Shown: positions 1 to 14,200 of the stretch, piece by piece | Layout: each line of letters starts with the position of its first letter | How positions within the stretch are numbered: the stretch's first letter is position 1 | Assembly: GCF_964355755.1 (NCBI RefSeq) | Contig: NC_092676.1 | Location: 15,914,288-15,978,287, forward strand | Direction of reading: 5' to 3' | From: Antedon mediterranea | Lineage: Eukaryota > Echinodermata > Crinoidea > Comatulida > Antedonidae | DNA length: 64,000 nucleotides | Program-made: the position numbers and the translations under genes | The notes under the pieces: model-generated | What the model was told of the DNA's origin: nothing | Database searches by the model: none | What the model saw: the letters and a program-made list of their open reading frames with translations, nothing else

Positions 1-2702
1 CATTCTTCATCATGAGTTCAAGGAAAGCTATTTCATTAAAACCAAAGATGCAAAAAATCTCACTAATTAACCAAAGGATTAGAGATGGACGAACAAACTG
101 TCATTACTGACAGACAAAATCAAATAATCTCCCCCATTTACAAATCAAACCTCTATTTCATTTATTTTGAGCTTTAAAAAATATAGATTTGTGAGGAAAT
201 TGATATTTCACATTCAATAAACCAAAGTGTCAAAGTTTATTTTTGTCTACCACTTCAAAAATCCTTTGTACACTTTCTATAGAAAATTCGGCTTAAGTAT
301 AATGTTAGAGTCACGTTCATTATTCATTGACGTCCAGCTACTCGAAATGTACTTAAACAGGATAATAAAAAAAAGACAAAAGACTGAAAAAATACCTATG
401 ATAGTATCATAATCCTGCGACACCTTGACCTGAAAAACTCATGTTTCACACTTATTTTCATTCATTATTCTTGCTTATTAATTGTTGGATTATGTATTTA
501 AACTTTCAATGACTATAACTTATATTTTGTGGTTTAATTTTGTCAGTAATGTTTGACGTCATTAATATTGTTTTATTAAAGCACATCTAAACAGTAAATT
601 GAGAACTGTAACGGTATTCAGTTTACTCAAACTAAACTGAAAACTTGTTTCAATGGATTTCGACTCTGTAACCTTATGTAATTCTGTATATCTTGCTTTT
701 GTATTTTACCCTTGGTGTCAAACTGTTTGTATTTTACCCAATTTATCATATTTGTAATGTTTTATATACGCGAGAAGCAAGATAATTTTCGAGCCAGAGG
801 AACTTTATATAATGAAGGAATTATATTTCATGTAATGTTGTTACTATAGTTTGTAACACAATGGTGGTACAGTATTTACCATTTGAATCGTTGAAAACAA
901 TTACACACTAATTCTGTATGGGCGTATTTGGTTTATAATTGTTAATTATGCCAACAATGGTGGGTGTGGGCAGGTGTCGCTGCCATCAGGTAACCACCTT
1001 CCCTAACCACCAAGGACTGACACTATCTACAGTATGCAAAATATTTTAATGTTTATCACATTGTTAATTCTCACAGTTAATCATAGGGTTTAACTATGCA
1101 GTAGATATGAGTAGAATAATGATGAAATATGAATAAAATCATAAAAACAATCTTCGATTGTACATGTGGTACATAAAATAGGCTAATTCACCTCTTGAGA
1201 CCCACAACTTATGCCACATACAGTAGCCAGAATGGTATGAAAGTCCTTGAAGTACATGGTACATACAATACCATGACAAATAAAATCGCTAATTTTTTTT
1301 TTCTTTCAAAACTTTCATTTTTAATTATGAATTCTTACAGAAAATTTAAGGTAAACATGTTTAAAATATAGCCCTGCACAGGCATTAGAATCTCCATAGA
1401 GTGTCTCCATATATGGCCCACTTCATTCATTTATTCAAGGACCACAGTAATTTAATTTCAGGCAGCCTTCCAAATGCATTTACTTAGAACTCTATACAGT
1501 ATTTCATGTATTTATATTTTGAATTGAGAAATATGTTATGTTGTTAAAAGAAATACTTGCTTGTAATTACAAATAGTAATCCGAATATGTTCTAATTTTG
1601 ATGTAGCCCCCCCAAAAAACACATGTTAATCTTGTTGGTTTAGGTTCTATAGTAAACATCCTTGTCTTTTAAATGTCTGTGAGACATAAATTAAATAATG
1701 TCTCTCCTACAGTAGTAAACTTACTTTGGTTGATTAATTATACTAATCATACATAAATTTACTATATTATTAATACTAAATAGATGTTTTTTTTTTGCTC
1801 AAATTTGACAGATAGGTTTTGTTAAAAACTAATGTTGTACAAATTCACAGTGACAATACAATGTCACTAAAAACATGAAGCTGAATCCTACCTCTTTTGA
1901 CTTCAATTCGCTCAATCTTCTCACCTCATTCAGGGCAACAAATTTACGCATAAGATCCCAAGATACGTCTTGCATCGTGATACAGTTCAAAGTTCAAATT
2001 TCAAAAGAAAATACTAAAAAAGGTATATGCCTACCCATTGGGTTACTACTGCAGCAAAAAACAGGTTTAGCTGTTAGAATAACTATAGAATAAGTATAAT
2101 GATAGTTGCATTAACTGACTTCTTTGGGTTATGGTACAATGAACAAGTTTCCATGCATTGTGGATTGTAAAGTCTTTTATCTCAACAAAAGGTAGACTCT
2201 TCCATTATATTTAAAGGGGTTTAAAAATACAAAGTATCAGTCAATATTGACAGAAATAGGATACCTATCTTGTTTGTAATACAAACAATTTATTATATAC
2301 AAATATATATTTAATGATTGAATTTTTAGATAACAGGGCACATTACATAATTGTTTGTAAATTTCTAAACAATTTTGTGTCATGGTACTTTCCTTGGATG
2401 TATCTCATACACTACAACAGACCCGTGCATTTATTCATTTAATATACTGTGTATATAGCTTGGGTTTTGTGCCATGGTAACCTTTACAGAATATTAACAA
2501 AAACTTAAACTAGAGAAGATTACGATCACAACTATATACATAATACACTATTGTAAAATAAAAGTATGTTTTCCATTAATAAATGATTTTTACGGTAATG
2601 CATTTGCTAAACTCCTATCTGTCCTAGATTTAATTCAGTCACAGGTACACGTCAGTACAGTCATTTTTAAAAAGTGATGAAAAAGAGGGTTAAATGGAAA
2701 TA
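1..2702. other. AT-rich stretch without recognisable gene
   Basis: No exon with plausible splice sites and no protein that I recognise. Short open frames here (for example 227-412 and 1875-2093) have low-complexity translations and no domain signal. Homopolymer runs and AT-rich sequence dominate. It may be intron or intergenic DNA. Confidence 0.5.
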
Positions 2703-3368
2703 TACTTAAAGACCCCTTCCCTGCAATTTTGGACGTTTTTTGGAAAATAATACATATATATCACTTTAAAAACATTAAACCATGTCATTCCTTGTCTTAA
2801 ATGTACGTTTTATGGTAAATTATGATAAAAAGTGAGAAACAATGCACTACCTAAGTAGCTCGCGGCGATCGACCTCTCGTGGACGGTCTTAGGCCTAGCC
2901 TAGCTAGGCTTAGTTTTGTAGGCCTAGCTGGTAAACATCGATAACGTACGAACATCGTACGCTAGCTATATACCTAGCCTGACGTTGTATAGTTGCTGCA
3001 TTACGGTAATTGTCTTTCTATTTTTGCCAGACTCCAGATACAAATTGGGGAAAACCCGGTATTTTCGCTGAAAAGTTAGGAGTCTTCCATTTTTTTTGGC
3101 TTCACGATCGATCGAAAAGTGGGCGAATTACAGGTGAAAAACAAAAATATCAATCCGGGCGCAATGCATTTTGGGATTTATAGCGGGCCGCTATAATTAT
3201 TAGAATCGATTTATTTTTCACATTTTTAACCGTTTAAAGACGAAAAAAGTTATTGCAATAGTATTATTAGTATTATTAGTATTAATAGTATAGTATTATT
3301 TTTACATTAAATATAGTTTGTGATCTTAAATTAGATCTAAAAAACGTAGGCAATGGGGCTTTAAAGTA
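2703..3368. mobile_element. MITE-like inverted-repeat element, family A, full length
   Basis: The left end reads TACTTAAAGACCCC and the right end, reverse-complemented, reads TACTTTAAAGCCCC, giving an imperfect terminal inverted repeat around a 666-bp non-coding body. Two related pieces occur in the window, at about 20070-20398 and 48772-48905. They share the internal words CTTTAAAAACATTA and TTATTTTTCACATTTTTAAC, so this is a dispersed family and not a chance palindrome. No open frame of note lies inside. The superfamily is not assigned. Confidence 0.6.
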
Positions 3369-6300
3369 AAGACAGCATGCAAATCTATGAAACACAAAAC
3401 ATCTGAAGTTTTACATTCCGTAAGGAAAATTTGTTTTTAGAAACATTTTTCCCTAAACTTGAACAAAAAAAAAACAGCTGATTAAAAATATTGTGTAGAT
3501 AGGGTTAAGTGTGACTTGATTGACTAGCCTCACCCTGAACTATAATTGTTAAACAGCTAAGCAAGTCAAAAGTAAACATGACTTAATTAAGTTAAGGGTA
3601 ATGTTTAACAATCATGCCGAGATAATGTTGAAAAAAAAAAATAAAAATTGTTAGAGAATCATAAGTAGATTTATTAAATCAAAATAAATGTGACAAACCC
3701 ATTTGCAACTGTACTCAAACAAGGTTTTGCACACTATTTAGCTGATGATGAATCTATTCAAATTGACATGCTTACTGCATAATAATCTTAGTTTTAATAT
3801 TAAAATCTTCTTTACATAACCTTCCTCGACCTCCTCCTTCTCCTCCTCCTATCTTTCACTATTATTAATAATATATCAAAAATAAAAAACCAATTCCTCA
3901 TCCTATGGGTTGTGGCGGAGATCTGAACCTGTGAGTTCTCTCTGTGGATGGCACCAGTGACATCATAATGACCATTAGAATTTTATTTTGGCTGCAATGC
4001 TTTCTTTATTTACAATCAAACTGTAAAATCTGGTTTCAAAGAATATTCAAAGTTTTTTTATGGAAATCGTTGTTAATTGCATAAAGTGTGTATTGTGGTA
4101 ACACAGAAACAAGATTTATTGGAATATCTTGAATAGAAATAATATTGTACTGGTGGTTCCAAAGCAAGTAGTCAGAAACAACTACAGTTGTGTAGTAAGT
4201 ACTGTATGAACTGATTTAATCATTAAAATACAATTAAAAAACTCAAAGGTGTTTTGTAGTGGTTAAATCTGATACAACACTGTTGTATTTGAAACAGTAA
4301 TATTATAATAGAAAACAATGCCATTGTGGCTTTTAAAGTTTGCGTCATTCACAAAAGAATGGCAATGACAGTTTAGAGAAAAAATGAACGCTATCATTAA
4401 AGTCAACAAATTATAAGAAAACGTCGTAACTGATTTATTTAATTTTCCTTGGAATATTGTTGATGTTAAATGTAAACCATCATAAAAAAATACTTGGAAC
4501 AAATGAAAAACCAGAGAAAAATTATACTAATGCTATATGGATGGGTTAAACATTAAGGTATTATAGATTAGTGAAAGGCATTGTAAACATTCATTAATAA
4601 AATTACAATATTCAACATTTTGTACAACACATTTCTATTAAAAAATCGCTGAAACCTGACATAGCACTATAAGGAGGATATTAAAGAAGAACTGAATAAA
4701 GTTCATGAATCATAGTTTAATGCATTACTTTAATCTGTAATACATACTTTTTCCTTTTTTTACTCATTTTATTATTAAACTTAAATACCTCAATAAGATC
4801 AATACCTGGCTTAATCCAGTTCACACAGAAAACTATTATATACTCTGGACCATAAGCTTAATGTCTAATCAGAAGAGGCTTTACCAAGGACACAAGTGTT
4901 AAGTTAGAGGATTAGCCAAGTCCCTCTCTTTTAAGTTAATAATCTACAAATGACGTGCATACCTTTCTTATTTAATGCCATAGTATTATTTTGAATGATA
5001 GATCAATGGTAAATAATATTGATCATTACTTCTTTTAGATGGTAATTCACGCCTTACCTTACTTTCAACCCATCATCGATTAACTTCAATAACATTGAAA
5101 AAAAGTCCTATATGGTGGGTGTTGTCCTAAGTTTTTTTTTCCTTAATTAAAGGTTATATGAAAAAAAATAGTTTTTTTGTTGTTGAATATATCAATTTAA
5201 TATCACATATTAATAGTTGTTTACTTTGACTATAAATTGGATTGAATTGAAGACAAAATTATTTATCTGAAAAAAAATTAATTTAAAGAAAAAAACAGTC
5301 TACCGTACCAAAAGGATAGTCAGACAACAGGAGGTTCCTAGTTAAATCACCATTTATTTTGTCTTTTTAAAGTGAATCATCGTTATTATAGTTCGTTTAA
5401 AGTAAATAACTTCTAAATGCCTATTAAAAAATTGATTTTATTCATCTTTATTTTTTCGTGTTTTGGGGGGACAACACATGTTAAGCAATCTCAACAACAC
5501 ATGTAAATGCTATGGTATTTCATTATAGTACCGTATTTATAGATTTACTATAAAAGTAGCAATGATTAAACAAGAAATATGTCTGAAAAATATGTTGCTT
5601 AACTTTAATTATCAATCCTATAAAAAATGTATGATTACTTACAATATAACATACATTAAAAAAAACAATTTACTTCATATTATTGTACTGTATAAACTGT
5701 ACTTCATTTTTTTCTTTGATTTCTTAACTACAGTATCTAAGCTTTCAACTTTTTTTAAAATTCCAATTTCTAAAATAGGGTCATTGAACTGACATGAATG
5801 TACAGTAGATTATTTGCACAGTATTCTCAAGGGTTTAATATTCTATTGTAGATGATACAATACAATGGTGAGCTACATCACATACCTTCAGTACAGACTG
5901 CTAAAATAAACTGAAACAGAGGGCAGTAATAATAATCATTTATTTGGAAGCTACACTTTTGAAACAGTGGCACACTTCTTGAATGAAGGTGCATCCAGAG
6001 TAAGTAAAATAAAAGTTAGAGAAAAAAAAAAAATTTAACAATGGAAAACTTAAACTAAATTATAAAGGCCTACAAGTATTATAAATAACATTCTAAAAAT
6101 ACAATTCAAATCTTTTGGACAAAAGTCTATAAAAAAAATGTAATAACAAGAAAAGAATGTATTGAACACTATATATACTTCGCTACAATAAAATATTAAT
6201 ACTACATTTTAAGTAAAATTATCCTTGACAGAAATATACACCAAATGAAATGAATATTTATGGGTTATATAGACATAATGTTATAAATCTGTCATAGTAT

Positions 6301-8748
6301 GTTAGACAAGGATCCTATGGTTCTAACTAACAAGGCTTCTATGATTTTACAGGAGAGGTCAATGACCGCTACTCTTAATATTAATGTACATCTTGCACTG
6401 AATATTAGTGTATGATTAATTCAAGTTTAACATTTTTAATGATTTATATTGTTGTATGAAATTTTAGACTGTGACGGATGATAAGAAACAAAGAAATTAG
6501 ACAGAAAGCAGTCTTCAAAATCGATACTCAAGGTCAACAAAATGTATTCATCCTACAAACAAGAGGAGCATTGCGTGTACTTTACACGGGACTTCACAAA
6601 ATATAAATTATGATAAAAATGATGTTAAAAAAAGAGAAGATGGTGGTGCTCTCAAACGTCCGAACTATGTGCCTATCTTGCACTGCACGATGCATTGGGT
6701 AGCTTTCATCCTCCAAAATGCAATCAAAAAATTGCTGCAAGTAGATTGATTCCACCGCAATTTGGTACACGCCCAACATCCTCTCTACCTTCCTAACCAC
6801 CCTATCAGTTACTTTGTCAATGTAGCATCCACACCCTGTGATACACTACGACCTAACCTCATCTGTGTCTGTATTGTATTGTTTTAATTTTTTTTTAAAG
6901 AAGCTTTTGACACAAGTCAACTTTATGAATGCTTGCTGAACTCGTTTACTGAGAATAGTCGAAAGGCATAGCAAAGGGGTTGAATGGGATCAAAGAAAAG
7001 AGAAAATAGGGGGAGTTTATATTGTTGACTCTGGAAAAATCCCCTCTAGGTGTTTGAGATTGTTCAATAATTACAATGCTTGACTTGTGAGTCAAAGTCA
7101 CATTTTCCGACTTTGATATTTGAGCATTGAATAAAATTCACACAGATTCAGTCCATGCACAGAAATTATGTTTTTGTTGTAATTTTATTACCTAACTTAC
7201 ATTTTCCGCTAGGAACGAATCAAATACTTTCAATATCATTATTATTTCGTCAATAGAATAGTGCTACAATTTTCATGTAGGATTATGTGTCTATTAAGTT
7301 GTTTGATTTCCATAAGCAATGTAAATTGATGTACTGACAACATGTCTAAATGATGTGCTACATGTTGACCTAGCATGGGATATAATAGATGAGTATAAAC
7401 TATACAGTAAAGTGAAACGATGTTACATTATTACACATTTTGATTTGGCGGAGGCCTATCAAGAAAAATTGACTGAGCTAAATGTCACATACATAGAAAA
7501 ATTATTTGGAATGTAACCTTTCTGTTTAAAGGTTCAAAACGGTGAAATATTATGTAATAATCCAAACCTCTGTTACATGTTATTATTGTTTATACATAAC
7601 CACTGGGCCATCCTAATCAGCTTTCTCTATCCTAACAATGGATTCAAATCCAGTGAAATTCCAAAAGAAATTTGAAACCCCAAAAAACAAGTATACCCCC
7701 TGGCAAGTGACTCAATTCTATGGATTTAAAAAGAAGTTAAGAATACCTAGGATAATATCTATTGTTATAATACACCCCGACTTTTATTTCAATAGGTTAT
7801 GGAAAAGGACTATAATTTTCAAAGTAGGATTACCCTTGATGTTGGAATAGAGAACATTCACGGGGCTTAGGTTTTCTCTTTACATATCTTTTGGTTCATT
7901 TAATTAATCATTTGATTGTTTTAGCTGTCAAACCAGAAAAAAAGCCTTTGTTTTCATTATTTTAAACCAAATATTTTGTGTTCTCATCGCATTTTATATA
8001 CATGGTTATGTCAGCGTAATGTTCTAACAATTTTTCCTTCACCAAACTAGAGTACTTGGAAATTGATTTTTTTCCAAAATCATTATAAAAATTGTCAATA
8101 TTACTGTATACACGAAAGATTCCTTGTATTAAAGAGAATGACGCCTGAAAATGTAAAAAAAGTCCTACCTACGTCATCTACTAATTGCCTGCACCTACAA
8201 TGTTATAGTAATGTTCCCACTAGGATATACACCCTACTTAATAAGAACACAAATTATTCAGAACTGATATCAAATGTTGCCAAGTTTGACATTCTCATTT
8301 TAATTTCCATAAATTTGTCAACACAGTTATTGAAAATAGGTCAACCTTATCAACACTTCTGGGATGATGTACAGTAATGTAAATTAAACAAAAAACTTAA
8401 TTGGAAAGCAGAAATTCTGTGACAGATAGCACAGTTGTCAAAGGGTGAAAACTGATATTCAAACACCTTTTTCATTTGGATATACCAAGAGAAATTATTA
8501 ATGACGTGAAAAAATTAACGAGACCTTTGGGTGTAATAAAATATTTTACCCTAACACCTAGTTCAAGTTGCTTTATAGGCACACTGTGTGATCTTTACAT
8601 AGTCAGCAGGATTATCGTCATCATTGATGAATTCTTATATCATTAGCAGCAAAACATAATACTTTCTTATTTTGCTGCCAAGTCTTTCTGTGAGCATACT
8701 AAAAATAATTCTTTTTCATCTTTCCTAGGCATTTCTGTCTGCCTTTGA
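3369..8748. other. Gene-poor stretch
   Basis: I see no supported gene. A short CCT/CTT-rich microsatellite lies near 3826-3852. A minus-strand open frame at 6594-6800 and the plus-strand frames 5562-5792, 7638-7850 and 8063-8377 have no recognisable domain and no convincing splice context. Confidence 0.45.
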
Positions 8749-8890
8749 TTGGTTCCCACTAGAGAACGTAGATGCAACACAAGTGAGTTGACCAATGACA
8801 ATTACGATAGTTAGAATAATCCATCGCATGTGATTGGTTAAATCACTTATGTTGAGCTTACGTCCTTGCATTGCGTCTAGTGGGAACCAA
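8749..8890. mobile_element. Short MITE with 15-bp terminal inverted repeat
   Basis: TTGGTTCCCACTAGA at the left end is matched exactly by its reverse complement at the right end, enclosing 142 bp without coding capacity. The flanks CCTTTGA and GCTTTAGT are only loosely alike, so no target duplication is claimed. The structure is typical of a non-autonomous DNA transposon. Confidence 0.65.
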
Positions 8891-10966
8891 GCTTTAGTGT
8901 TGATCTAGGATTTAACAAGGGAAGGGCATTTCACAAAAGTGGTAATCAAGGTGTGTAACGCTGAGAGGAGGTGGGTTTGTGAGCGGGTGTCTCTTTCCTC
9001 CCAAACGTTAGATAATTTAATTTATAAATCAAATACTTTCGATATACAGTCAGTTTAGTCACTCTCCTATATTTCCTAAATGGTCCAACATTTCTTTTTT
9101 AACTAAAATGCATTCTGAAAGTTAAACTTTCTGGAAAACCAAAAAGTTTGGCGGTTTGGGTTGACTTTTTACAGTACTGAGAAAGTATAACCATTTTTTG
9201 GCCATTATTCTTTTCTTTTGTAAAAAATAATATGACCAATGACACGGATTATAGTCAATTCTGTAGTAAATTGTCTAATCATGGTAGTAGGATAAACAGA
9301 ACCATTTAAAGTGAAATCCTTTTATTGTAGTATTCTGTTTTTTCATCATAGCACAGCGGGGTGATGGGAAAGTTCCATAAAAACCTTACAAAAACATTTA
9401 TAAATAGGAAAACGGATTCAATAGATAGCAAAGTCTACATAATACATTTAATTTGATAAAAAACACCTTTGCTATTCTACAAACGCCATTAGTCAATTTT
9501 TCTACAAAGTTTCTTGTCATGAATTTGTTAGACAGGTACTTAGCCCACCAGGTGTTCTTTACACCTGAGTACACAGATACAAATTGATCTTAAGTTCTGA
9601 CATGGTTCAATGATTTTTTAAGTAACAATAATCAATCACAGCTTCTACTACTATTCTTGAATAATATATTGAATCAAAAGATTCAATACTATATAATAGT
9701 CAATTTCTCCATGGTCAATCATAGAATGGTAACTCCCTTGACAAATAGTTTTAAACTAATTAATGGTTGATGAGTGTGAAATGTCATTCATAAGCATTGC
9801 AAACAATTAGTAAATCGAAACTTAACTACTGTACAAAAATGCTTATTTATGTTGTAAATAACAAGTACAAAATGTTTATTTTTAAAAACATTTCTATTTG
9901 AAAGTCTTTTTCCAATATTTCCAATTTGGCAGTTAATTTTCAAATTAAATATTATTCAAATTGTTGGTTCTTGCAGAATTGAAACTGTTTTTGAAAAACA
10001 GCTTTCAACCCAGTTATGTTCTACTTTTGACCAATTTGAAGACTGACACATAGGCCTATAACAAATGTAAAAATACCAAAATTTACAGTAAAACTAATTA
10101 ATGTTAAAACACAATTTATTTATGTTCTGTAACTATTGTACATTGAATTGAATAAAAAAATGAATTACTATATGACCAAGTAATAGGGGTCTAATTTGGA
10201 GCGATAGATTTACCAAAGTTGTATGTTTAAATTTAGCCTACAGTAAATTAGGGGGTGAGATTACACTTATCATCATATTATGACGGTAATAATATTGGAG
10301 AATAAGACTAAGCTTATTGTATTAAATCGTAATTTTGAAAATTACAATTATTAATAATAAAATTTCAGCAACTTTACAAATCACCACAATTTGTTTAACC
10401 AACAGTAAAATTTAAATTAATATTGTATATCCATGAAATGTCTATTTACGAAAATATCTACATGTTTTACTTATTATGAATTGTTAGAATTTCTTGATAC
10501 AGTATCTTCAATGAAAAATTTAATACAGTACTGCAATGCATTATGCACTATTATATGGCCCTGTTTCTGCTGTATATTTTTATAATGTAATAATATACTG
10601 TATATATATAATTCTGCTGAAGCTAGTTTGTTGGAGAACTGTTAAAAAGTTTACTTTTAATACCCAAAAGTGACCCTTCTACTACACAATTTAGAGGCAT
10701 TTGACTGTGTAGGCTTAAATTTAACTAAAAATGAACTGTATTCTGTAATCTACTGATTACATATCAAAAGTGAAATGGAGATTCAATTGCCATTATTTAT
10801 AACATACAATAATCATAATAACTTTATGACGTTAACTTTGTGATGTAGAACTTCCAAGCGTTTTAAATCTGGCTAAACAAAACAGGTCCCTGGATAGCAT
10901 TTTTAGTAGGCAAGATAATAATACCATGCTCAGTAGGGGATGTCTAAATGTGTATGATAAACTTAC
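8891..10966. other. AT-rich stretch, no gene seen
   Basis: Nothing recognisable apart from AT-rich simple sequence. If the minus-strand exon to its right is spliced leftward, this would be intron. Confidence 0.4.
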
Positions 10967-11281
10967 CGCTTTCGGGGTCAACAAATGTCTCTGACTAAAA
11001 CCGCCAGTATCATCCTCATCTTCAGCCTCTTCCAAGATGCTGTTTGACTCAGAATTAGAACGCATATATTTAATCCTCATTGACATTGTATTCCTAGTTA
11101 GAGGGTAAGGAAGACTAGAACTTCTCTCTTGCAGTTTAGGCCTAGCTCTACTCCTCCTCGTTCCACTCAGGGAACGTCGCAATCTACCATCCACAACTGA
11201 ACCCATAAGTTTTGAGGCAACATCAACGATAATTCCCGCGTCAAATGCTTGATAATTAAAGGCTTGCATGTGGTACATCAT
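10967..11281 (-). CDS. Coding exon of unknown gene (105 codons)
   Basis: An open frame on the minus strand runs from a double Met at 11281 to a strong donor (AAAGCG followed by GTAAGT), ending in phase 0 at 10967. The product is basic and serine-rich in the middle (RRSLSGTRRSRARPK) and ends in an acidic stretch (LEEAEDEDD). Codon use looks coding, unlike nearby random frames. Just upstream of the Met pair is CTCCAG followed by GTTCAAATG, so this could be an internal exon starting after that acceptor and not the first coding exon; an in-frame TGA lies shortly before. No family is recognised. Partner exons were not found to the left. It could belong to a gene reaching into other parts of the contig. 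Confidence 0.45.
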
Positions 11282-14200
11282 TTGAACCTGGAGACATCAC
11301 AACACTCGTCCTCTAAGCAAGCGTTCCTTCAATTGCTACTAATGAATACATAGCAGGGAGCCCTGTAGTTCACTGCTGCTTTAGATAACAAATTTTTTCC
11401 AGGGTTTGAGGTGTGTTTGTGACCTACTCTTCTCAATAATCTATCCTGTCAGTGGACAAGTACACTTAATTCTTACTGCTGTACTTTGTCTGTTGTGCAA
11501 TTTAGTGCAAATCTCAATCTCTCTAATAAAGTTATTAAAAGATTAAAATGCACTATAGAGGACTATTCAAGTTAAAGGGGTGTAAACAAATAACAAAACT
11601 TTTATTCTTGACTGACTTTGCACAAATTACACAACAAAAGATATTCTAAAACTGAATTTCAGTGCGCTGTCAATTTTTATTGAAGCGTAATCATTTATTA
11701 AAATCATTCAAGCAAATCATAATTACTAAACTTAATATGAATATTTATTAACTTAATAATATTTTTGATCTGTAAAATAGTTTACAAAATAAATAAATCA
11801 AGATATTTTTATGATACAGTTAATTGCTGATTGCATGATTATTTTTTTATTTCATCAAAGCAAATCATAACTAATTATAAAAGACAATTTATTAAAATAT
11901 GAATATTTAATACCTTACCTATCTTTATAAAGAAATAATAAAAAAAAATAAAAGCAAAATGAAAGATAATTCCTAAAAAGGTGTGTTCCAAATGATGGAA
12001 AAAATATGCGGATTTGGAATATTTGTTAATTTTAAATAGACTATATGATATGAACCATCAACATTTGGAATCATTTGTGCATTTAACACAACAATATACA
12101 ATTGTTGAAAATTATAAAAGTCTGAAGCCTAGTATAATTATAATTGTTTTCTTTAGAATAAAATCCAATTAAAAATTGAAAGTTTTTAAGCATTTTATTA
12201 ATTCTTCTTATCAATAAAGTACTATATTATTTCTTCAAGGTAACAATTCTAATATAATACGGTATACAGACATATGAAACATGTTCTAATCTATACTAGA
12301 GAATTTTATTTATTTTACACCTTAAATGGGTCAAAGACCTATAAAGTGTGGAGTGAATAAACAAAGTAAACAGTCTTATTTATTTTATATAAATAACTGT
12401 ATTGATCCAAAATCATAAGACTCAAGTAAGATACGCTACCAGGTTTATTATCCTTTTATAACATGGTGTCCGGATAACTTGATTTGTATAGTGACCAAAC
12501 CAAGTTATAAAGTATTATATATGGTGAATGGGTCCAGGAATGTTGGCACTGCACCAATATACACACACAAAAAGTTAATATATTATGAGTAGCTTTAAAA
12601 CAAATTTTTGTGGTGATCAAAGATGAGTTTCATAAATTCTAAGTAAAGGATTTAGATCCAAGTTTAAGGAAACTGCTATAGTGTGCCAAGGTGAACTTTA
12701 ATGATGGTTTCAATTGAATTCTAATGTTTCCATGAACATTTCAGAAATACAATTTTATAATGTAGTATGATTTATGGTAATGATGAAACAAAATTGTTCT
12801 ACTCTAAATATTTCTGCTACTAAATTGATTGATTAATAGGAAGGAGGCATAAGAAGATGGCAACTGTCACACCAAGCTGAGAAATGAAACACTGATGTTT
12901 CTAAATAGTGCTCCAACCTCTTAACAAAACAAAAGATCTTGACAACATTGTTCTTTTTATGTCATGATTATCTTGGTTATAATTGGTCATCCTCTCATCC
13001 AAAAAAAATATTAAGGTTTTTTGTTTATATTTTCAAAAGATAGAACCTATTATAAAATTATTATTAATATGCTTCATGATAATTATTAGATTCCCATCAA
13101 ATCAACATTGTGGTTCGTTCACAATTCGTAAAACAACATGAAAAATATTTCAACAAAAATAACGAAAAAAGTTATTAAAGTACTGAAAGTTTTTTACCTC
13201 CATTCATTATTTTAGATTGCGACAGCTAAAAGTTGCCTCAAGGTTAAATGATATTAGAGGATGTTAATTGAATCGGCGTTTTACCAGTGAAATTTGTCCC
13301 TTTTCAATAGACTTTCTATAAGTATCTAGTTGTTTTTATGAAGCATCATTTTAAAAATCAAAACTAGACTACTAAGAATGGAGAGTTAATTCATTAGCAC
13401 TCTAAAAAGTGTCAGTCCTTTGTAAAATGTAATGTACATGTGTTATGTATGACCATTGAACCTTATGACAGTCAATCTATCACCAAAACCATATGCATTT
13501 GATGAATTAATATGTAGCCTTCATGACTTTGCAGTTAATAATATTGCGAATTAATTAAATGTAAAACTGATGACATTATTATATGGCACATCTTATAATT
13601 GATTTCACTTATTCAGGGTTTTAGGTACCCTCCTCGGCGACAGATCTTTAGCTACTAAACTTTGGGTTAACAAAAAAAATTCAATATTAAAATAAAAATA
13701 TATAATTTAAATCATAAAGTTCAAAATTAACATCTAATAACAGATAGTCATTCAAAAACCTGTTCATACCAGTGCAATTAGTACTTCTTTTAACTTAAGC
13801 AGCCGCACCTTATAATCAAATGAGAAAGGTCTTTATTTTTGGTCATAATTAATAATAATAATTTACTGTACCTTTCAGAATCAGCTACCAAAAATCAATG
13901 AATAAACAAAATGGTAATGTATTACAGAAAACGATTCATAAATTGCAGTGCCTGAAAAATTGTGACACATAGCATTGAGAATGCAGTGAATATAATAACG
14001 ATAAAATATAATGGTCAGCTCAGCAGGTCCAAAATAAAATTCATTCATATTTTTTTTAATAATTTTCTCTCCATTTAAACTTTCAATCACTTCCATCTTC
14101 ATCAATTCCAGACTGTTAACTGTTCGCAGCCCTGACCAGCTAAATATTGGTCATGCCCTTGACTAGAAAAGTTTGAAATTTGCTTTAAAACAGGGAATGA

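Noticed and set aside
5930-5999. Plus-strand exon-like piece (SYTFETVAHFLNEGAS) before GTAAGT
   Set aside because: Only about 22 codons, preceded by an AATAATAATCATTTATTT stretch typical of retroelement tails, and no partner exon.
6594-6800. Minus-strand 68-codon frame
   Set aside because: No domain, hydrophobic AT-driven C-terminus, no splice context. A retroelement origin was considered but not supported.
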